Assembly: GCA_035574175.1 (NCBI GenBank)
Contig: DATLZB010000251.1
Location: 1 to 12,806 of the forward strand
DNA from: DATLZB01 sp035574175
Lineage (GTDB): Bacteria > Pseudomonadota > Alphaproteobacteria > Rhizobiales > Hyphomicrobiaceae
Length of the DNA stretch: 12,806 nt
Reading direction: 5' to 3'
The notes under the pieces were generated by a model. It ran no database searches. It had not been told where the DNA came from and saw nothing but the letters and a program-made list of their open reading frames with translations. Positions 1-9,012 of the stretch are shown piece after piece. Within the stretch, counting starts at the first letter, position 1, and every line of letters begins with the position of its first letter. Position numbers and translations under genes: made by a program.

Positions 1-617
1 GTGTAGTCGAGGTCGTTGCGCGGATAGATGAAGGGCTGGCCGATCGAGTACTTGTAGGCCATGGCCGCGATCGTCGGCATCTTGGCGATCATGCGGTGGG
101 AAGCGATCATGCGCTGCACCGGATCGTTGATGTCGGTGGAGTCGTGATAGAAGGCCGCGAGCGCACCCACCGTGCCGACCATCACCGCCATCGGATGTGC
201 ATCCCGACGGTATCCGGTGAAGAACCGCGTCATCTGCTCGTGCACCATCGTGTGCCGGGTGATGGTATTGCGGAACAGGTCGTACTGCGCCTTGGTCGGC
301 AGCTCACCGTGCAGTAGCAGGTAGCACACCTCGATGAAATTCGATTGCTCGGCGAGCTGATCGATGGGATAGCCGCGATAGAGCAGCACGCCCTGCTCGC
401 CGTCGATGTAGGTGATCTTGGAAGAGCAATTGGCTGTCGAGGTGAAGCCCGGGTCATAGGTGAAACAGCCGGTGTTGGCATAGAGGCGGCCGACGTCGAT
501 GACGTCGGGACCCAGCGTGCCGGAGCGAACCGGCATCTGGACCTCCTTGCCGTTGAGAGCCAAGGTGGCGGCCTTGGCTCCTTTGGCCTTATCGGAGGAG
601 GAGTCATGCATATTCAT
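1..617 (-). CDS. gltA: Citrate synthase, N-terminal 205 residues (runs off the left edge)
   Basis: Citrate synthase condenses oxaloacetate and acetyl-CoA to citrate, the entry step of the TCA cycle, in the cytoplasm. The translation follows the bacterial GltA family without gaps: DPGFTSTANC (about residues 55-64), GYPIDQLAE (82-90), a TRHTMVHEQ segment (120-128), AFYHDS (155-160) and KYSIGQPFIYPRNDLDY up to the window edge. The catalytic His and Asp residues lie in the missing C-terminal half, so roughly half of a typical 430-residue protein is present. The ATG at 617 is preferred because AAAGGACA precedes it at normal spacing; a second in-frame ATG sits two codons in. The polar N-terminus (MNMHDSSSDKAKGAK) is a variable extension before the conserved beta-strand region. 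It lies downstream of gltX on the same strand, separated by 193 bases and a likely terminator, so it probably has its own promoter. I could not find a convincing one by eye. Confidence 0.96.
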   Translation of the reverse strand, partial: MNMHDSSSDKAKGAKAATLALNGKEVQMPVRSGTLGPDVIDVGRLYANTGCFTYDPGFTSTANCSSKITYIDGEQGVLLYRGYPIDQLAEQSNFIEVCYLLLHGELPTKAQYDLFRNTITRHTMVHEQMTRFFTGYRRDAHPMAVMVGTVGALAAFYHDSTDINDPVQRMIASHRMIAKMPTIAAMAYKYSIGQPFIYPRNDLDY

Positions 618-751
618 CGGCTGTCCTTTCGGTCAGAGCCCCGATCTCTCGGTTCTGCGCTCCCGGTGCCTTGAGCTTGTTGTGGGCGCGGCGCAGATGC
701 TGCGACTGATCTGCCTCCTTGGGCGCCTCGACGTAGTGCTTGCTAGTACAC

Positions 752-801
752 AAAAGCCCCCGCGACAAGTTGGCAGATGGGCTAATCCCGACCCGCGGGG
801 C
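752..801 (-). terminator. Probable rho-independent terminator of gltX
   Basis: Reading the minus strand just past the gltX stop, GCCCCGCG (801-794) can pair with CGCGGGGGC (764-756) with one bulged G. The right arm is followed directly by TTTT (755-752). The 29-base loop contains a small nested GGG/CCC pairing (789-779). The loop is long and the T-run short, so this is a moderate call, but the position immediately after gltX and before gltA is what a terminator would need. Confidence 0.5.
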
Positions 802-810
802 AGCCGCCGC

Positions 811-2235
811 CTAGCGGGCCTGGTCGCTTATGCGTGCAAGGGTTTCCTGCCGTCCCAGCGCGGCCATGACGTCAAAGACGGGGGGCGAGACGGTGGTGCC
901 GGTGAGTGCCGCCCTGAGCGGCTGCGCGATGGCGCCGAGCTTGACGCCGGCGGTCTCGGCCTGGGCCCGCACGATCGCCTCGAGCGTTGCCGCATCCCAG
1001 CTCCGTGCGGCTTCCAAGGGACCAACCAGTCCGGCAAGCCGCGCTCGGGCGGCCTCATCGAGCTCCTTGCGGGCCTTCTCGTCGAGAGCAAGCGGCCGCT
1101 CGATGAACAGAAAGGCGGCGCCGGCGATCAAATCGACCAGGGTCTTCGCCCTCTGCTTGAGACCTGCGAGCGCGGGCCTCAGCCGCTCCAGGCCGCCATG
1201 CTCCCGCAGCCTGGCGGCGACCTCCCTGTGCTCCTCAAGGTGCGGGAGCAGGGCGGTGATGTGCGCCAGCAGCTCCTCCTCGCTCAAGGCCCGGATGTAG
1301 CGGCCGTTGAGGTCGGCGAGCTTGGCGAAGTCGAAGCGGGCCGGCGAGCGGCCGATGCCGTCGAGGTCGAAGGTGCGCATCATCTCTTCGATCGTGAACA
1401 CCTCCTGGTCGCCGTGGCTCCAGCCGAGTCGCACCAGGTAGTTGCAAAGCGCTGCCGGCAAATAGCCCATGGCGCGGTAGGCCTCGATGCCGAGCGCGCC
1501 ATGGCGCTTGGAGAGCTTGGCCCCGTCGGGGCCATGGATCAGCGGCACGTGGGCGAATACGGGCATCCGCCAGCCCATCGCCTCATAGACCTGCGCCTGG
1601 CGGGCGGCGTTGGTCAGGTGGTCGACGCCGCGGATCACGTGCGTCACCCCCATGTCGTGATCGTCGACGACGACCGCGAAATTGTAGGTCGGCGCGCCGT
1701 CCGAGCGCAGGATGATGAAGTCGTCGAGGTTCTCGTTCTGCCAGGCGACACGACCCTGCACTTTATCCTCGATCACGGTCTCGCCGGTGAGCGGCGCCTT
1801 GATGCGGATGACGGGACGGACCCCCGGCGGCGCTTCGGCGGGGTCACGATCGCGCCAGCGGCCGTCGTAAAGCTTGGAGGTGCCGGTCCGGCGCGCCGCC
1901 TCCCGCATCTCGGCCAGCTCTTCCGGGCTCGCATAGCAGCGGTAGGCGCGGCCTTTTGCGAGCAGCTCCTCGGCCACCTGCCGGTGCCGCTCCGCGCGCG
2001 CGAACTGAGACACCGGCTCGCCGTCCCAGTGGAGCCCGAGCCAGGCAAGCCCGTCGAGGATCGCATCGATCGCGGCTTGGGTCGAGCGCTCGCGGTCGGT
2101 GTCCTCGATACGCAGCAGCATCTTGCCGCCGCGCCCTCGCGCATAAAGCCAGTTGAACAGCGCGGTGCGGGCGCCGCCGATGTGGAGGAACCCGGTGGGC
2201 GAAGGAGCGAAGCGGGTAACAACGGTCTCGGTCAT
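811..2235 (-). CDS. gltX: Glutamate--tRNA ligase (GluRS)
   Basis: Cytoplasmic class Ic aminoacyl-tRNA synthetase that charges tRNA-Glu with glutamate. The 474-residue length is normal for a bacterial GluRS. The N-terminus VVTRFAPSPTGFLHIGG carries the HIGH-type motif (HIGG, residues 18-21). LRIEDTD follows at 41-47, then the active-site segment around PTYNFAVVVDDHDMG (182-196) and the KMSKS-type loop KLSKRHGA (240-247). The remaining residues form the helical anticodon-binding region. The ATG at 2235 places the conserved TRFAPSP seven residues from the start, as in relatives. An upstream in-frame start at 2337 would add 34 unrelated residues. No strong Shine-Dalgarno precedes 2235. It is divergent to glnS across 209 bases. 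A GluRS that also mischarges tRNA-Gln would be needed only if the cell used the GatCAB route; the neighbouring glnS suggests that is not required here, though this is inference. Confidence 0.96.
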   Translation of the reverse strand: MTETVVTRFAPSPTGFLHIGGARTALFNWLYARGRGGKMLLRIEDTDRERSTQAAIDAILDGLAWLGLHWDGEPVSQFARAERHRQVAEELLAKGRAYRCYASPEELAEMREAARRTGTSKLYDGRWRDRDPAEAPPGVRPVIRIKAPLTGETVIEDKVQGRVAWQNENLDDFIILRSDGAPTYNFAVVVDDHDMGVTHVIRGVDHLTNAARQAQVYEAMGWRMPVFAHVPLIHGPDGAKLSKRHGALGIEAYRAMGYLPAALCNYLVRLGWSHGDQEVFTIEEMMRTFDLDGIGRSPARFDFAKLADLNGRYIRALSEEELLAHITALLPHLEEHREVAARLREHGGLERLRPALAGLKQRAKTLVDLIAGAAFLFIERPLALDEKARKELDEAARARLAGLVGPLEAARSWDAATLEAIVRAQAETAGVKLGAIAQPLRAALTGTTVSPPVFDVMAALGRQETLARISDQAR

Positions 2236-2444
2236 GCGATGAGCGTAAGCCGCGTTTGTGGTGATCGTGCGCGGTGTAGCACAGGATGGCGCAAAGCGTA
2301 GCGCCACCGGCGCCTGCAATGTGGAGGCCACCCGCATTGCGATCCCCCGGCGGGCCTCTCCACCTTGGCGAGCGGGCCGGGATTTGCTAGGGCCGCGTCA
2401 ACGAATTTTTGTGGGCCTGCGGCGGAAGCTAACAGGGCGGCGGT
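2236..2444. promoter_or_regulatory. Divergent gltX/glnS intergenic region
   Basis: This 209-base gap must hold the promoters for both gltX (leftward) and glnS (rightward). I found no hexamer pair with acceptable spacing for either. The one clear structure is a 6-bp inverted repeat, TGGCGC (2287-2292) and GCGCCA (2301-2306), with an 8-base loop. It could be an operator or a leader hairpin, or chance in GC-rich DNA. Confidence 0.3.
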
Positions 2445-4136
<1,692 letters not shown>

Positions 4137-4170
4137 GATGGGGCGAGCCGCAGCGCCAGTTGCGTGCGGG

Positions 4171-4175
4171 GGAGG
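4171..4175 (+). promoter_or_regulatory. Ribosome binding site fixing the comEC start
   Basis: GGAGG, within a run GGGGGAGG, lies 8 bases before the GTG at 4184. This favours 4184 over the TTG at 4160, which has no such site upstream. Confidence 0.7.
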
Positions 4176-4183
4176 CGTACGTC

Positions 4184-6469
4184 GTGGCGCAGTGGGCCGC
4201 GGACGGCAACGCACCGGAGGCTACAGAGGCGCGCGAGAGCGTTCGGTTCTGGCGCCGCCCGATTGCGGCGCTCACCGAACGGCTGGAAGCGGAGCAGGAC
4301 CGCTGGTTCCTCTGGCTGCCGGTACTTTACGGGATTGGTATCGTCGCCTATTTCGCGCTGCCGACCGAACCGTCGCTGTGGCTGGCCTTGAGCCTGGCGG
4401 TGGGCGCTCTGGCCGTGCACGTTGCTTGGCGCGGTGGCACCATCGCCCTCGTGCTGACGGGGACGGCAGTCGCGGCGACACTGGGATTCGCCGCTGCCAA
4501 GCTGAGAACGGAGTGGGTGGCGACACCGATGCTGGAGCGCCGCATCGGGCCGGTGGAAGTGCGCGGTTTTCTCGAGCTTGTCGAGCCGCGTGCCGGGCGC
4601 GGCGAGCGCCTCACCCTTCGCGTCGCATCGATCCAAGGTGTGGCGGCTGAGGCAACCCCGAGGCGGCTGCGCGTGCGGCTTGCGCGGGTGTTGCCCGGAC
4701 TGCGGCCCGGCCAGGCCGTGCGCTTGCGCGCCATGCTCACGCCCCCACCGGTTCCAGCCCTGCCTGGTGGCTACGATTTTTCCCGCGCGGCCTATTTCGC
4801 CGGTATCGGTGGCGTCGGTTACGCCCTGAGCGCGCCCGAGATCGATGAAAGCGCCGGAGCTGCGCCGCTGCGCCTTGAGCTTGAGGCGGCGATCGCCGGT
4901 GTACGCCAGCTCATCAGTCACCGCATCACCGCTGCTCTGCCCGGTCAACGCGGGGCGATTGCCGATGCGCTGATCACCGGTGAGCGCGGTGCAATCAGCG
5001 AAGCGACCAACGACGCCTTCCGCGATGCTGGCCTGTTCCACATCCTGTCGATCTCCGGCCTGCACATGACGATCATGGCCGGCTCGGTGTTCTTTGCGGT
5101 CCGCTTTGCGCTGGCCGCCGTGCCGGCGGTCGCGCTGCGGTTCCCAGTTAAGAAGGTCGCCGCCGCTGCGGCCGCCGTGGCGGCCTTGGCCTACCTGATG
5201 ATTTCGGGCGGGTCCTTCGCCACCGTCAGGTCATGGATCATGATCTCGATCATGTTCTTGGCCGTCCTGCTTGACCGGCCGTTAGTGACCATGCGCAACG
5301 TGGCGCTCGGCGCCCTGGCCATCATGGTGCTGGTGCCGGAGAGTGTCTTTGACGTCGGCTTCCAGATGTCGTTTGCGGCGGTGCTGGCGCTGGTTGCGAC
5401 CTACGAGACCATCCAGGCACGCAACGCAGAGCGAAACGAGCGGCGCTCACTCGGCCTTGCGAAGGGTACGCTGATCTTCTTCGGCGGCATCGTCCTGGCC
5501 ACGCTCGTCGCCAGCGCCGCCGTCGCGCCGTTCGCCGTTTATCACTTCCACAAGAGTCAGCAGTACGCGGTGCTGGCCAACCTGATCGCCATTCCCGTGT
5601 GCAACGCCATCGTGCTGCCGGCCGCGCTGGCCACGCTGGTGGTCATGCCGTTGGGCCTGGAGGCAGCGCCCCTTTGGGTGATGGGACAGGGCATCGCCAT
5701 CATGCTCTGGTGTGCGGAGACGGTATCGAGACTCCCGGGGGCTGTCGTCAACATTCCGGCTATACCGACGGCCTCCTTTGCCCTGATGATGGCCGGCGGC
5801 CTATGGCTCTGCCTGTGGCGCACGCGCTGGCGGCTTGTTGGTATCGCCGGACTGGCCATGGGGATCGGGCTCGCTCCGACGCTTGCCCATCCGGACATCC
5901 TGGTCGGTCGCGACGGCGAGCTGGTCGCGGTGCGCACCACCTCCTCCATGCTTTCTGCGGTCGCGCGCCGTGGTTCCGCATACGAGCTGCAGCGTTGGCT
6001 TGAGTACGACGGCGATGCAAGAAGCCCGCAGGCGGTCGCCAAAGGTGACGCGTTCCGCTGCGATGCGGCGGGATGTACGGCTTCGGTCAAGGGTGTTCTG
6101 CTGTCGGTCGCCCGCCATCCGGCGGCATTCGCCGACGACTGCATCCGCGCCGACGTGCTGGTGCTGAGCTTTCCAAGGCCAAAAGGGTGCCGCCCGAAAG
6201 GCACGGTCATCGACTTTTTTGACCTTCGCCGCGGCGGCACGCACGCAATCTATCTCGAAGGCGGAACCGTGCGGATCGCAACGGTAGCCAAGGCGCGGGG
6301 CGAACGGCCGTGGACGCAAGCGACGACAGGGTGGGCGGCAGGCGAGGGAAAGGCGTGGGTGGAGAGGGATTGGCGCAAGCGATCGCCACCAGGAGCCGGC
6401 CTCGCTCGAGCGCATGCAGGCGGGTCGAAGGAGGTGCTCGCCGACCCGGCCGGCGATCGACCTCAGTAG
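4184..6469 (+). CDS. comEC: ComEC/Rec2-family membrane DNA-transport protein
   Basis: Inner-membrane channel protein of the ComEC/Rec2 family, which in transformable bacteria passes single-stranded DNA into the cytoplasm. From the GTG start it has 761 residues. An N-terminal membrane region with a DUF4131-type soluble part spans roughly 40-215. The competence core follows, with the diagnostic segment LFHILSISGLHMTI (about 284-297) and several hydrophobic helices (300-400, 430-520, 530-570). The C-terminal part (about 575-710) occupies the place of the metallo-beta-lactamase-like domain but shows no HxHxDH metal motif, so catalysis there is doubtful. The last 50 residues are charged, low in conserved features and may be a nonessential tail. 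The start is chosen for the GGAGG eight bases upstream. The gene sits 47 bases after glnS, and its last 7 bases overlap the 3' end of lexA on the other strand. Whether this lineage is naturally competent cannot be judged from this gene alone. Confidence 0.9.
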   Translation: MAQWAADGNAPEATEARESVRFWRRPIAALTERLEAEQDRWFLWLPVLYGIGIVAYFALPTEPSLWLALSLAVGALAVHVAWRGGTIALVLTGTAVAATLGFAAAKLRTEWVATPMLERRIGPVEVRGFLELVEPRAGRGERLTLRVASIQGVAAEATPRRLRVRLARVLPGLRPGQAVRLRAMLTPPPVPALPGGYDFSRAAYFAGIGGVGYALSAPEIDESAGAAPLRLELEAAIAGVRQLISHRITAALPGQRGAIADALITGERGAISEATNDAFRDAGLFHILSISGLHMTIMAGSVFFAVRFALAAVPAVALRFPVKKVAAAAAAVAALAYLMISGGSFATVRSWIMISIMFLAVLLDRPLVTMRNVALGALAIMVLVPESVFDVGFQMSFAAVLALVATYETIQARNAERNERRSLGLAKGTLIFFGGIVLATLVASAAVAPFAVYHFHKSQQYAVLANLIAIPVCNAIVLPAALATLVVMPLGLEAAPLWVMGQGIAIMLWCAETVSRLPGAVVNIPAIPTASFALMMAGGLWLCLWRTRWRLVGIAGLAMGIGLAPTLAHPDILVGRDGELVAVRTTSSMLSAVARRGSAYELQRWLEYDGDARSPQAVAKGDAFRCDAAGCTASVKGVLLSVARHPAAFADDCIRADVLVLSFPRPKGCRPKGTVIDFFDLRRGGTHAIYLEGGTVRIATVAKARGERPWTQATTGWAAGEGKAWVERDWRKRSPPGAGLARAHAGGSKEVLADPAGDRPQ

Positions 6470-7173
6470 CGGCGCATCAACCCGACCAGCCGGCCTTGAA
6501 TGTCGACCTGGTCGGGCCCGAAGATGCGCGTTTCGTAGTTTGGGTTGGCGGCCTCAAGCGCGATCGCGGCGCCGCGCTTGCGCAGTCGTTTCAGCGTCGC
6601 CTCCTCCTTGTCGACGAGCGCCACCACGATATCGCCATTCTCCGCCGTGTCGCACCGCCGTATGATGACGATGTCGCCGTCTTGGATGCCAGCCTCGATC
6701 ATGGAGTCGCCCTTGACCTCGAGCGCGAAATGCTCGCCGCTGGTGAGCAGGTCGGGCGGGCAGGCGATGTCGTGGGTGTGGGTTTGGATGGCACTGACCG
6801 GCACACCGGCGGCGATCCGGCCCATGACCGGCACGGAAACCGTGCGGGCATCGATGACGTGAGAGGGCGGTAGCTCGAACTCGGGCTGTTTTGAGCGGCG
6901 TCCTTCGATCACGCTCGGCGTGAAACCGGGGCGGCGCGGCTGCCCGCCGTTGGCAGCGTTCTCCGGCAGCTTGATGACTTCGAGCGCCCGCGCCCGGTGC
7001 GGCAGGCGGCGGATGAAGCCGCGCTCCTCGAGCGCCGTGATCAGGCGGTGAATGCCCGACTTGGAGCGCAGCTCTAGCGCCTCCTTCATTTCGTCGAAGG
7101 AGGGTGGCACGCCCTGCTCCTGCAGCCGGGCATGGATGAACATGAGCAACTCTTTTTGCTTCTGCGTCAGCAT
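6463..7173 (-). CDS. lexA: LexA repressor, SOS regulator
   Basis: LexA represses DNA-damage genes and cleaves itself when RecA forms filaments on single-stranded DNA. The 236-residue protein begins MLTQKQKELLMFI and has the N-terminal winged helix-turn-helix (about 1-68, including PPSFDEMKEAL and RSKSGIHRLI). The linker is long, as in alphaproteobacterial LexA. The S24 peptidase domain follows. The self-cleavage bond is Ala122-Gly123 in RIAAGVPV, the nucleophile is Ser157 (KGDSMIEAG) and the general base is Lys195 (EATLKRL); all are intact. The ATG at 7173 has AGAGGA upstream. The gene follows moeA on the same strand but has its own promoter with a LexA box, so autoregulation is expected. Its stop lies inside the end of the convergent comEC. 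Confidence 0.97.
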   Translation of the reverse strand: MLTQKQKELLMFIHARLQEQGVPPSFDEMKEALELRSKSGIHRLITALEERGFIRRLPHRARALEVIKLPENAANGGQPRRPGFTPSVIEGRRSKQPEFELPPSHVIDARTVSVPVMGRIAAGVPVSAIQTHTHDIACPPDLLTSGEHFALEVKGDSMIEAGIQDGDIVIIRRCDTAENGDIVVALVDKEEATLKRLRKRGAAIALEAANPNYETRIFGPDQVDIQGRLVGLMRRY

Positions 7174-7241
7174 CGGCGTTCCTCTGGGTGTCGGCCAGCA
7201 CGGTCACTCGAGCAACGCATGGCAGGCACAAATCGTGAACG

Positions 7242-7270
7242 ATAATACGTGTTCGCCGGGCGTTCGGCAA
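7242..7270 (-). promoter_or_regulatory. lexA promoter (-35 TTGCCG, -10 TATTAT, 17-base spacer)
   Basis: On the minus strand TTGCCG (7270-7265) and TATTAT (7247-7242) are separated by exactly 17 bases, a good sigma-70-type match. Transcription would start near 7235, giving a leader of about 60 bases before the lexA ATG. The LexA box occupies most of the spacer, so a bound repressor would block RNA polymerase directly. No comparable terminator is seen after moeA, so read-through from the upstream operon remains possible. Confidence 0.7.
7251..7265 (+). promoter_or_regulatory. LexA operator (SOS box), GTTC-N7-GTTC
   Basis: GTTCGCCGGGCGTTC is an exact match to the alphaproteobacterial SOS box, two GTTC half-sites seven bases apart. 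It differs from the palindromic CTGT-N8-ACAG box of gammaproteobacteria. It lies 78 bases upstream of lexA, between the -35 and -10 elements, which fits negative autoregulation. Confidence 0.85.
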
Positions 7271-7310
7271 GCTCGTGTCCTCGCCTTGAAACGCACATGC
7301 AACCTTGTGC

Positions 7311-8516
7311 CTAGAAGTCGAGCAGGAGCACCTCGACCTCCCGGCCCGCCGCCCAGGCCGGCTCATTCTCCGGCTGCACGATGAGTGCGTCGGCTTCGGC
7401 GAGGGGGAACAGCAGCGAGCTGTCCTGCGAGCGCGCGGGCAGCGCGAGCAGTGTACCGTCCTCGCCCGCCTTAAGCTTGGCGCGGGCGTAGTGCCGGCGC
7501 GGCCCGTTGGCCGGAAGTCCAGCAGCGAGCCGCGCGCGCATGCGGGCGAAATCCGCCGCCTCGAGGCCAAGCAGCCGGCGGATGAGTGGCACAAGGAACA
7601 CACGGCCGCACACGAGCGACGATACCGGATTCCCGGCAAGCCCCAGGACGCGCATGCGTCCAATCCTGCCGAACAGCAACGGTTTGCCGGGACGGATGGC
7701 CACGGAGGAAAACTCGAGCCTCGCCCCGAGAGCCTCGAGCACCGGCGCTACGATGTCGTGCTCGCCGACCGAGGCCCCGCCGCTTGTCACCAGCACGTCG
7801 GCCCCTTCTGCCGCGGCGATCTTCTCCTTAAGGCTGGCTTGGGTGTCGGCGGCAATGCCGAGGAAGCGCGGTGTCCCGCCGGCCTGGGCGATCATCGCGC
7901 TTAGGCCGAAGGCATTGGAGCAGATGATCTGGTCTTCTTGCGGCACGACCCCAGGCATCACCAGCTCGTCGCCGGTCGCAAGCAGCGCGACGCGAGGTCG
8001 CCTGCGAACCGCGACTTCGGCGTGGCCCATGGCTGCCGCCAGAGCCACGTCGCGCGCATTGAGCGGCCGGCTGGCATCGAGCAACGTCTGCCCGGCGACA
8101 AAATCGAATCCTCGCCGACGGATGTGAGCGGGATCGACTCGATTGTCAGTCACCTCGACCACGTCGCCCGTGCGCTTGGTGTACTCCTGGATGATGATGG
8201 CGTCGGTCCCATCGGGGACCGGAGCGCCTGTGAAAATACGCACCGCCTCGCCCGCACCGACACTGCCTTTGAACCGGCGCCCGGCCGCCGACGTGCCGAT
8301 GACTTTGAGCCGGGTCGGCACCCTCGCGATGTCGGCGGCGCGCACCGCATACCCGTCCATCGCCGACGCGTTGAAGGGCGGCTGCGTGCGCGTCGCGGCG
8401 AGCGGAGCCGCCGGGGTCCGGCCGTGCGCCATGGCGATGGGCAGGGTCTCCACTTCGACCGGCTCGACGTCCTTCAGAATACGGGCAAGCGCCTCGTCCA
8501 CGCCGATCGGCGCCAT
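7311..8516 (-). CDS. moeA: Molybdopterin molybdenumtransferase MoeA
   Basis: MoeA inserts molybdate into adenylylated molybdopterin, the last general step of molybdenum cofactor synthesis in the cytoplasm. From the ATG at 8516 it has 401 residues, typical for the family. Conserved segments in order are PPFNASAMDGYAV (about 46-58), RIFTGAPVPDGTDAII (93-108), LLATGDELV (178-186), VTSGGASVGEHD (243-254) and LGLAGNPVSS (291-300); the C-terminal domain ends at LLLDF. The ATG at 8516 is preferred over one at 8534. It has GGGAG eight bases upstream and starts 4 bases after the moaC stop, whereas the 8534 start would overlap moaC and lacks a good ribosome site. It is part of the trpC-moaC-moeA unit. 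The older symbol glp is also used for this gene in rhizobia. Confidence 0.95.
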   Translation of the reverse strand: MAPIGVDEALARILKDVEPVEVETLPIAMAHGRTPAAPLAATRTQPPFNASAMDGYAVRAADIARVPTRLKVIGTSAAGRRFKGSVGAGEAVRIFTGAPVPDGTDAIIIQEYTKRTGDVVEVTDNRVDPAHIRRRGFDFVAGQTLLDASRPLNARDVALAAAMGHAEVAVRRRPRVALLATGDELVMPGVVPQEDQIICSNAFGLSAMIAQAGGTPRFLGIAADTQASLKEKIAAAEGADVLVTSGGASVGEHDIVAPVLEALGARLEFSSVAIRPGKPLLFGRIGRMRVLGLAGNPVSSLVCGRVFLVPLIRRLLGLEAADFARMRARLAAGLPANGPRRHYARAKLKAGEDGTLLALPARSQDSSLLFPLAEADALIVQPENEPAWAAGREVEVLLLDF

Positions 8517-8520
8517 CCGT

Positions 8521-9012
8521 TCAGCTCCCGCCATCGCTGGCCGCCCGGTAGTGCCCCGAGCGCCCTCCCGACTTCTCGATCAGTCGGATGCCGGTGATGG
8601 TCATGCCGCGGTCGACACTCTTCAGCATGTCGTAAATGGTGAGGCAGGCAACCGAAACGGCGGTCAGCGCCTCCATCTCGACGCCGGTTTTGGCGGCCAC
8701 TTTAACCTCCGCCGACACGGCGATACCGGTCGGGTTGCGTACCATCTCGAAGCTGATGGCGGCCTTGCTGATGGCAAGGGGATGACAGAGGGGGATCAGC
8801 TCGTGTGTCCGCTTGGCCGCCATGATACCGGCAAGCCGAGCCGCCGCCAGCACATCGCCTTTGGTTGCCTCCCCCTTCTCGACCAAATCGAGCGTTGCCG
8901 GCTGCAAGGCTATGAATCCCCGCGCCACCGCCGTGCGGCTGGTCACCGCCTTGTCGGTGACATCGACCATGCGCGCCTCACCCCGTGCATCGATGTGCGT
9001 GAGTTTGCTCAT
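8521..9012 (-). CDS. moaC: Cyclic pyranopterin monophosphate synthase MoaC
   Basis: MoaC acts with MoaA at the start of molybdenum cofactor synthesis, converting the 3',8-cyclo-GTP intermediate into cyclic pyranopterin monophosphate. The 163-residue length is normal. Residues fall at the same numbers as in E. coli MoaC: Lys51 (TKGDV), His77 (PLCHPL), Asp128 and Lys131 (YDMLKSVDRGM), and the EMEALT segment (112-117). All are intact. The ATG at 9012 overlaps the trpC stop codon in an ATGA junction, which indicates translational coupling, and places MSKLTHID at the N-terminus as expected. An upstream in-frame ATG at 9102 would read far into trpC with no family similarity. moeA follows after 4 bases, so two cofactor steps are expressed together. 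Confidence 0.96.
   Translation of the reverse strand: MSKLTHIDARGEARMVDVTDKAVTSRTAVARGFIALQPATLDLVEKGEATKGDVLAAARLAGIMAAKRTHELIPLCHPLAISKAAISFEMVRNPTGIAVSAEVKVAAKTGVEMEALTAVSVACLTIYDMLKSVDRGMTITGIRLIEKSGGRSGHYRAASDGGS
8525..8529 (-). promoter_or_regulatory. Ribosome binding site fixing the moeA start
   Basis: GGGAG on the minus strand lies 8 bases before the ATG at 8516 and inside the last codons of moaC. It supports this start over the upstream in-frame ATG at 8534. Confidence 0.6.

Noticed and set aside
714..720. A perfect AAGGAGG on the minus strand in the gltA leader as a ribosome site
   Set aside because: No ATG, GTG or TTG follows it at a workable distance, so it is probably fortuitous or has another role.
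499..2301. A 600-codon open frame on the plus strand across gltX
   Set aside because: It is entirely antisense to gltX, has no recognisable family features, and is explained by the G/C-rich third positions of gltX keeping the opposite frame free of stops.
4138..4650. An ATG-started frame beginning right after the glnS stop
   Set aside because: It is out of frame with comEC, whose membrane and competence segments are unmistakable, and its translation is Gly/Arg-rich without features.
7237..7254. An inverted repeat GAAC-N10-GTTC next to the lexA promoter as a second LexA site
   Set aside because: The spacing and orientation do not match the GTTC-N7-GTTC operator, and one half-site belongs to the real box.
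6554..7663. A 369-codon minus-strand frame spanning lexA and the end of moeA
   Set aside because: It overlaps two certain genes in a different frame of the same strand, and its translation is Arg/Ala/Pro-rich low-complexity sequence typical of out-of-frame reading.
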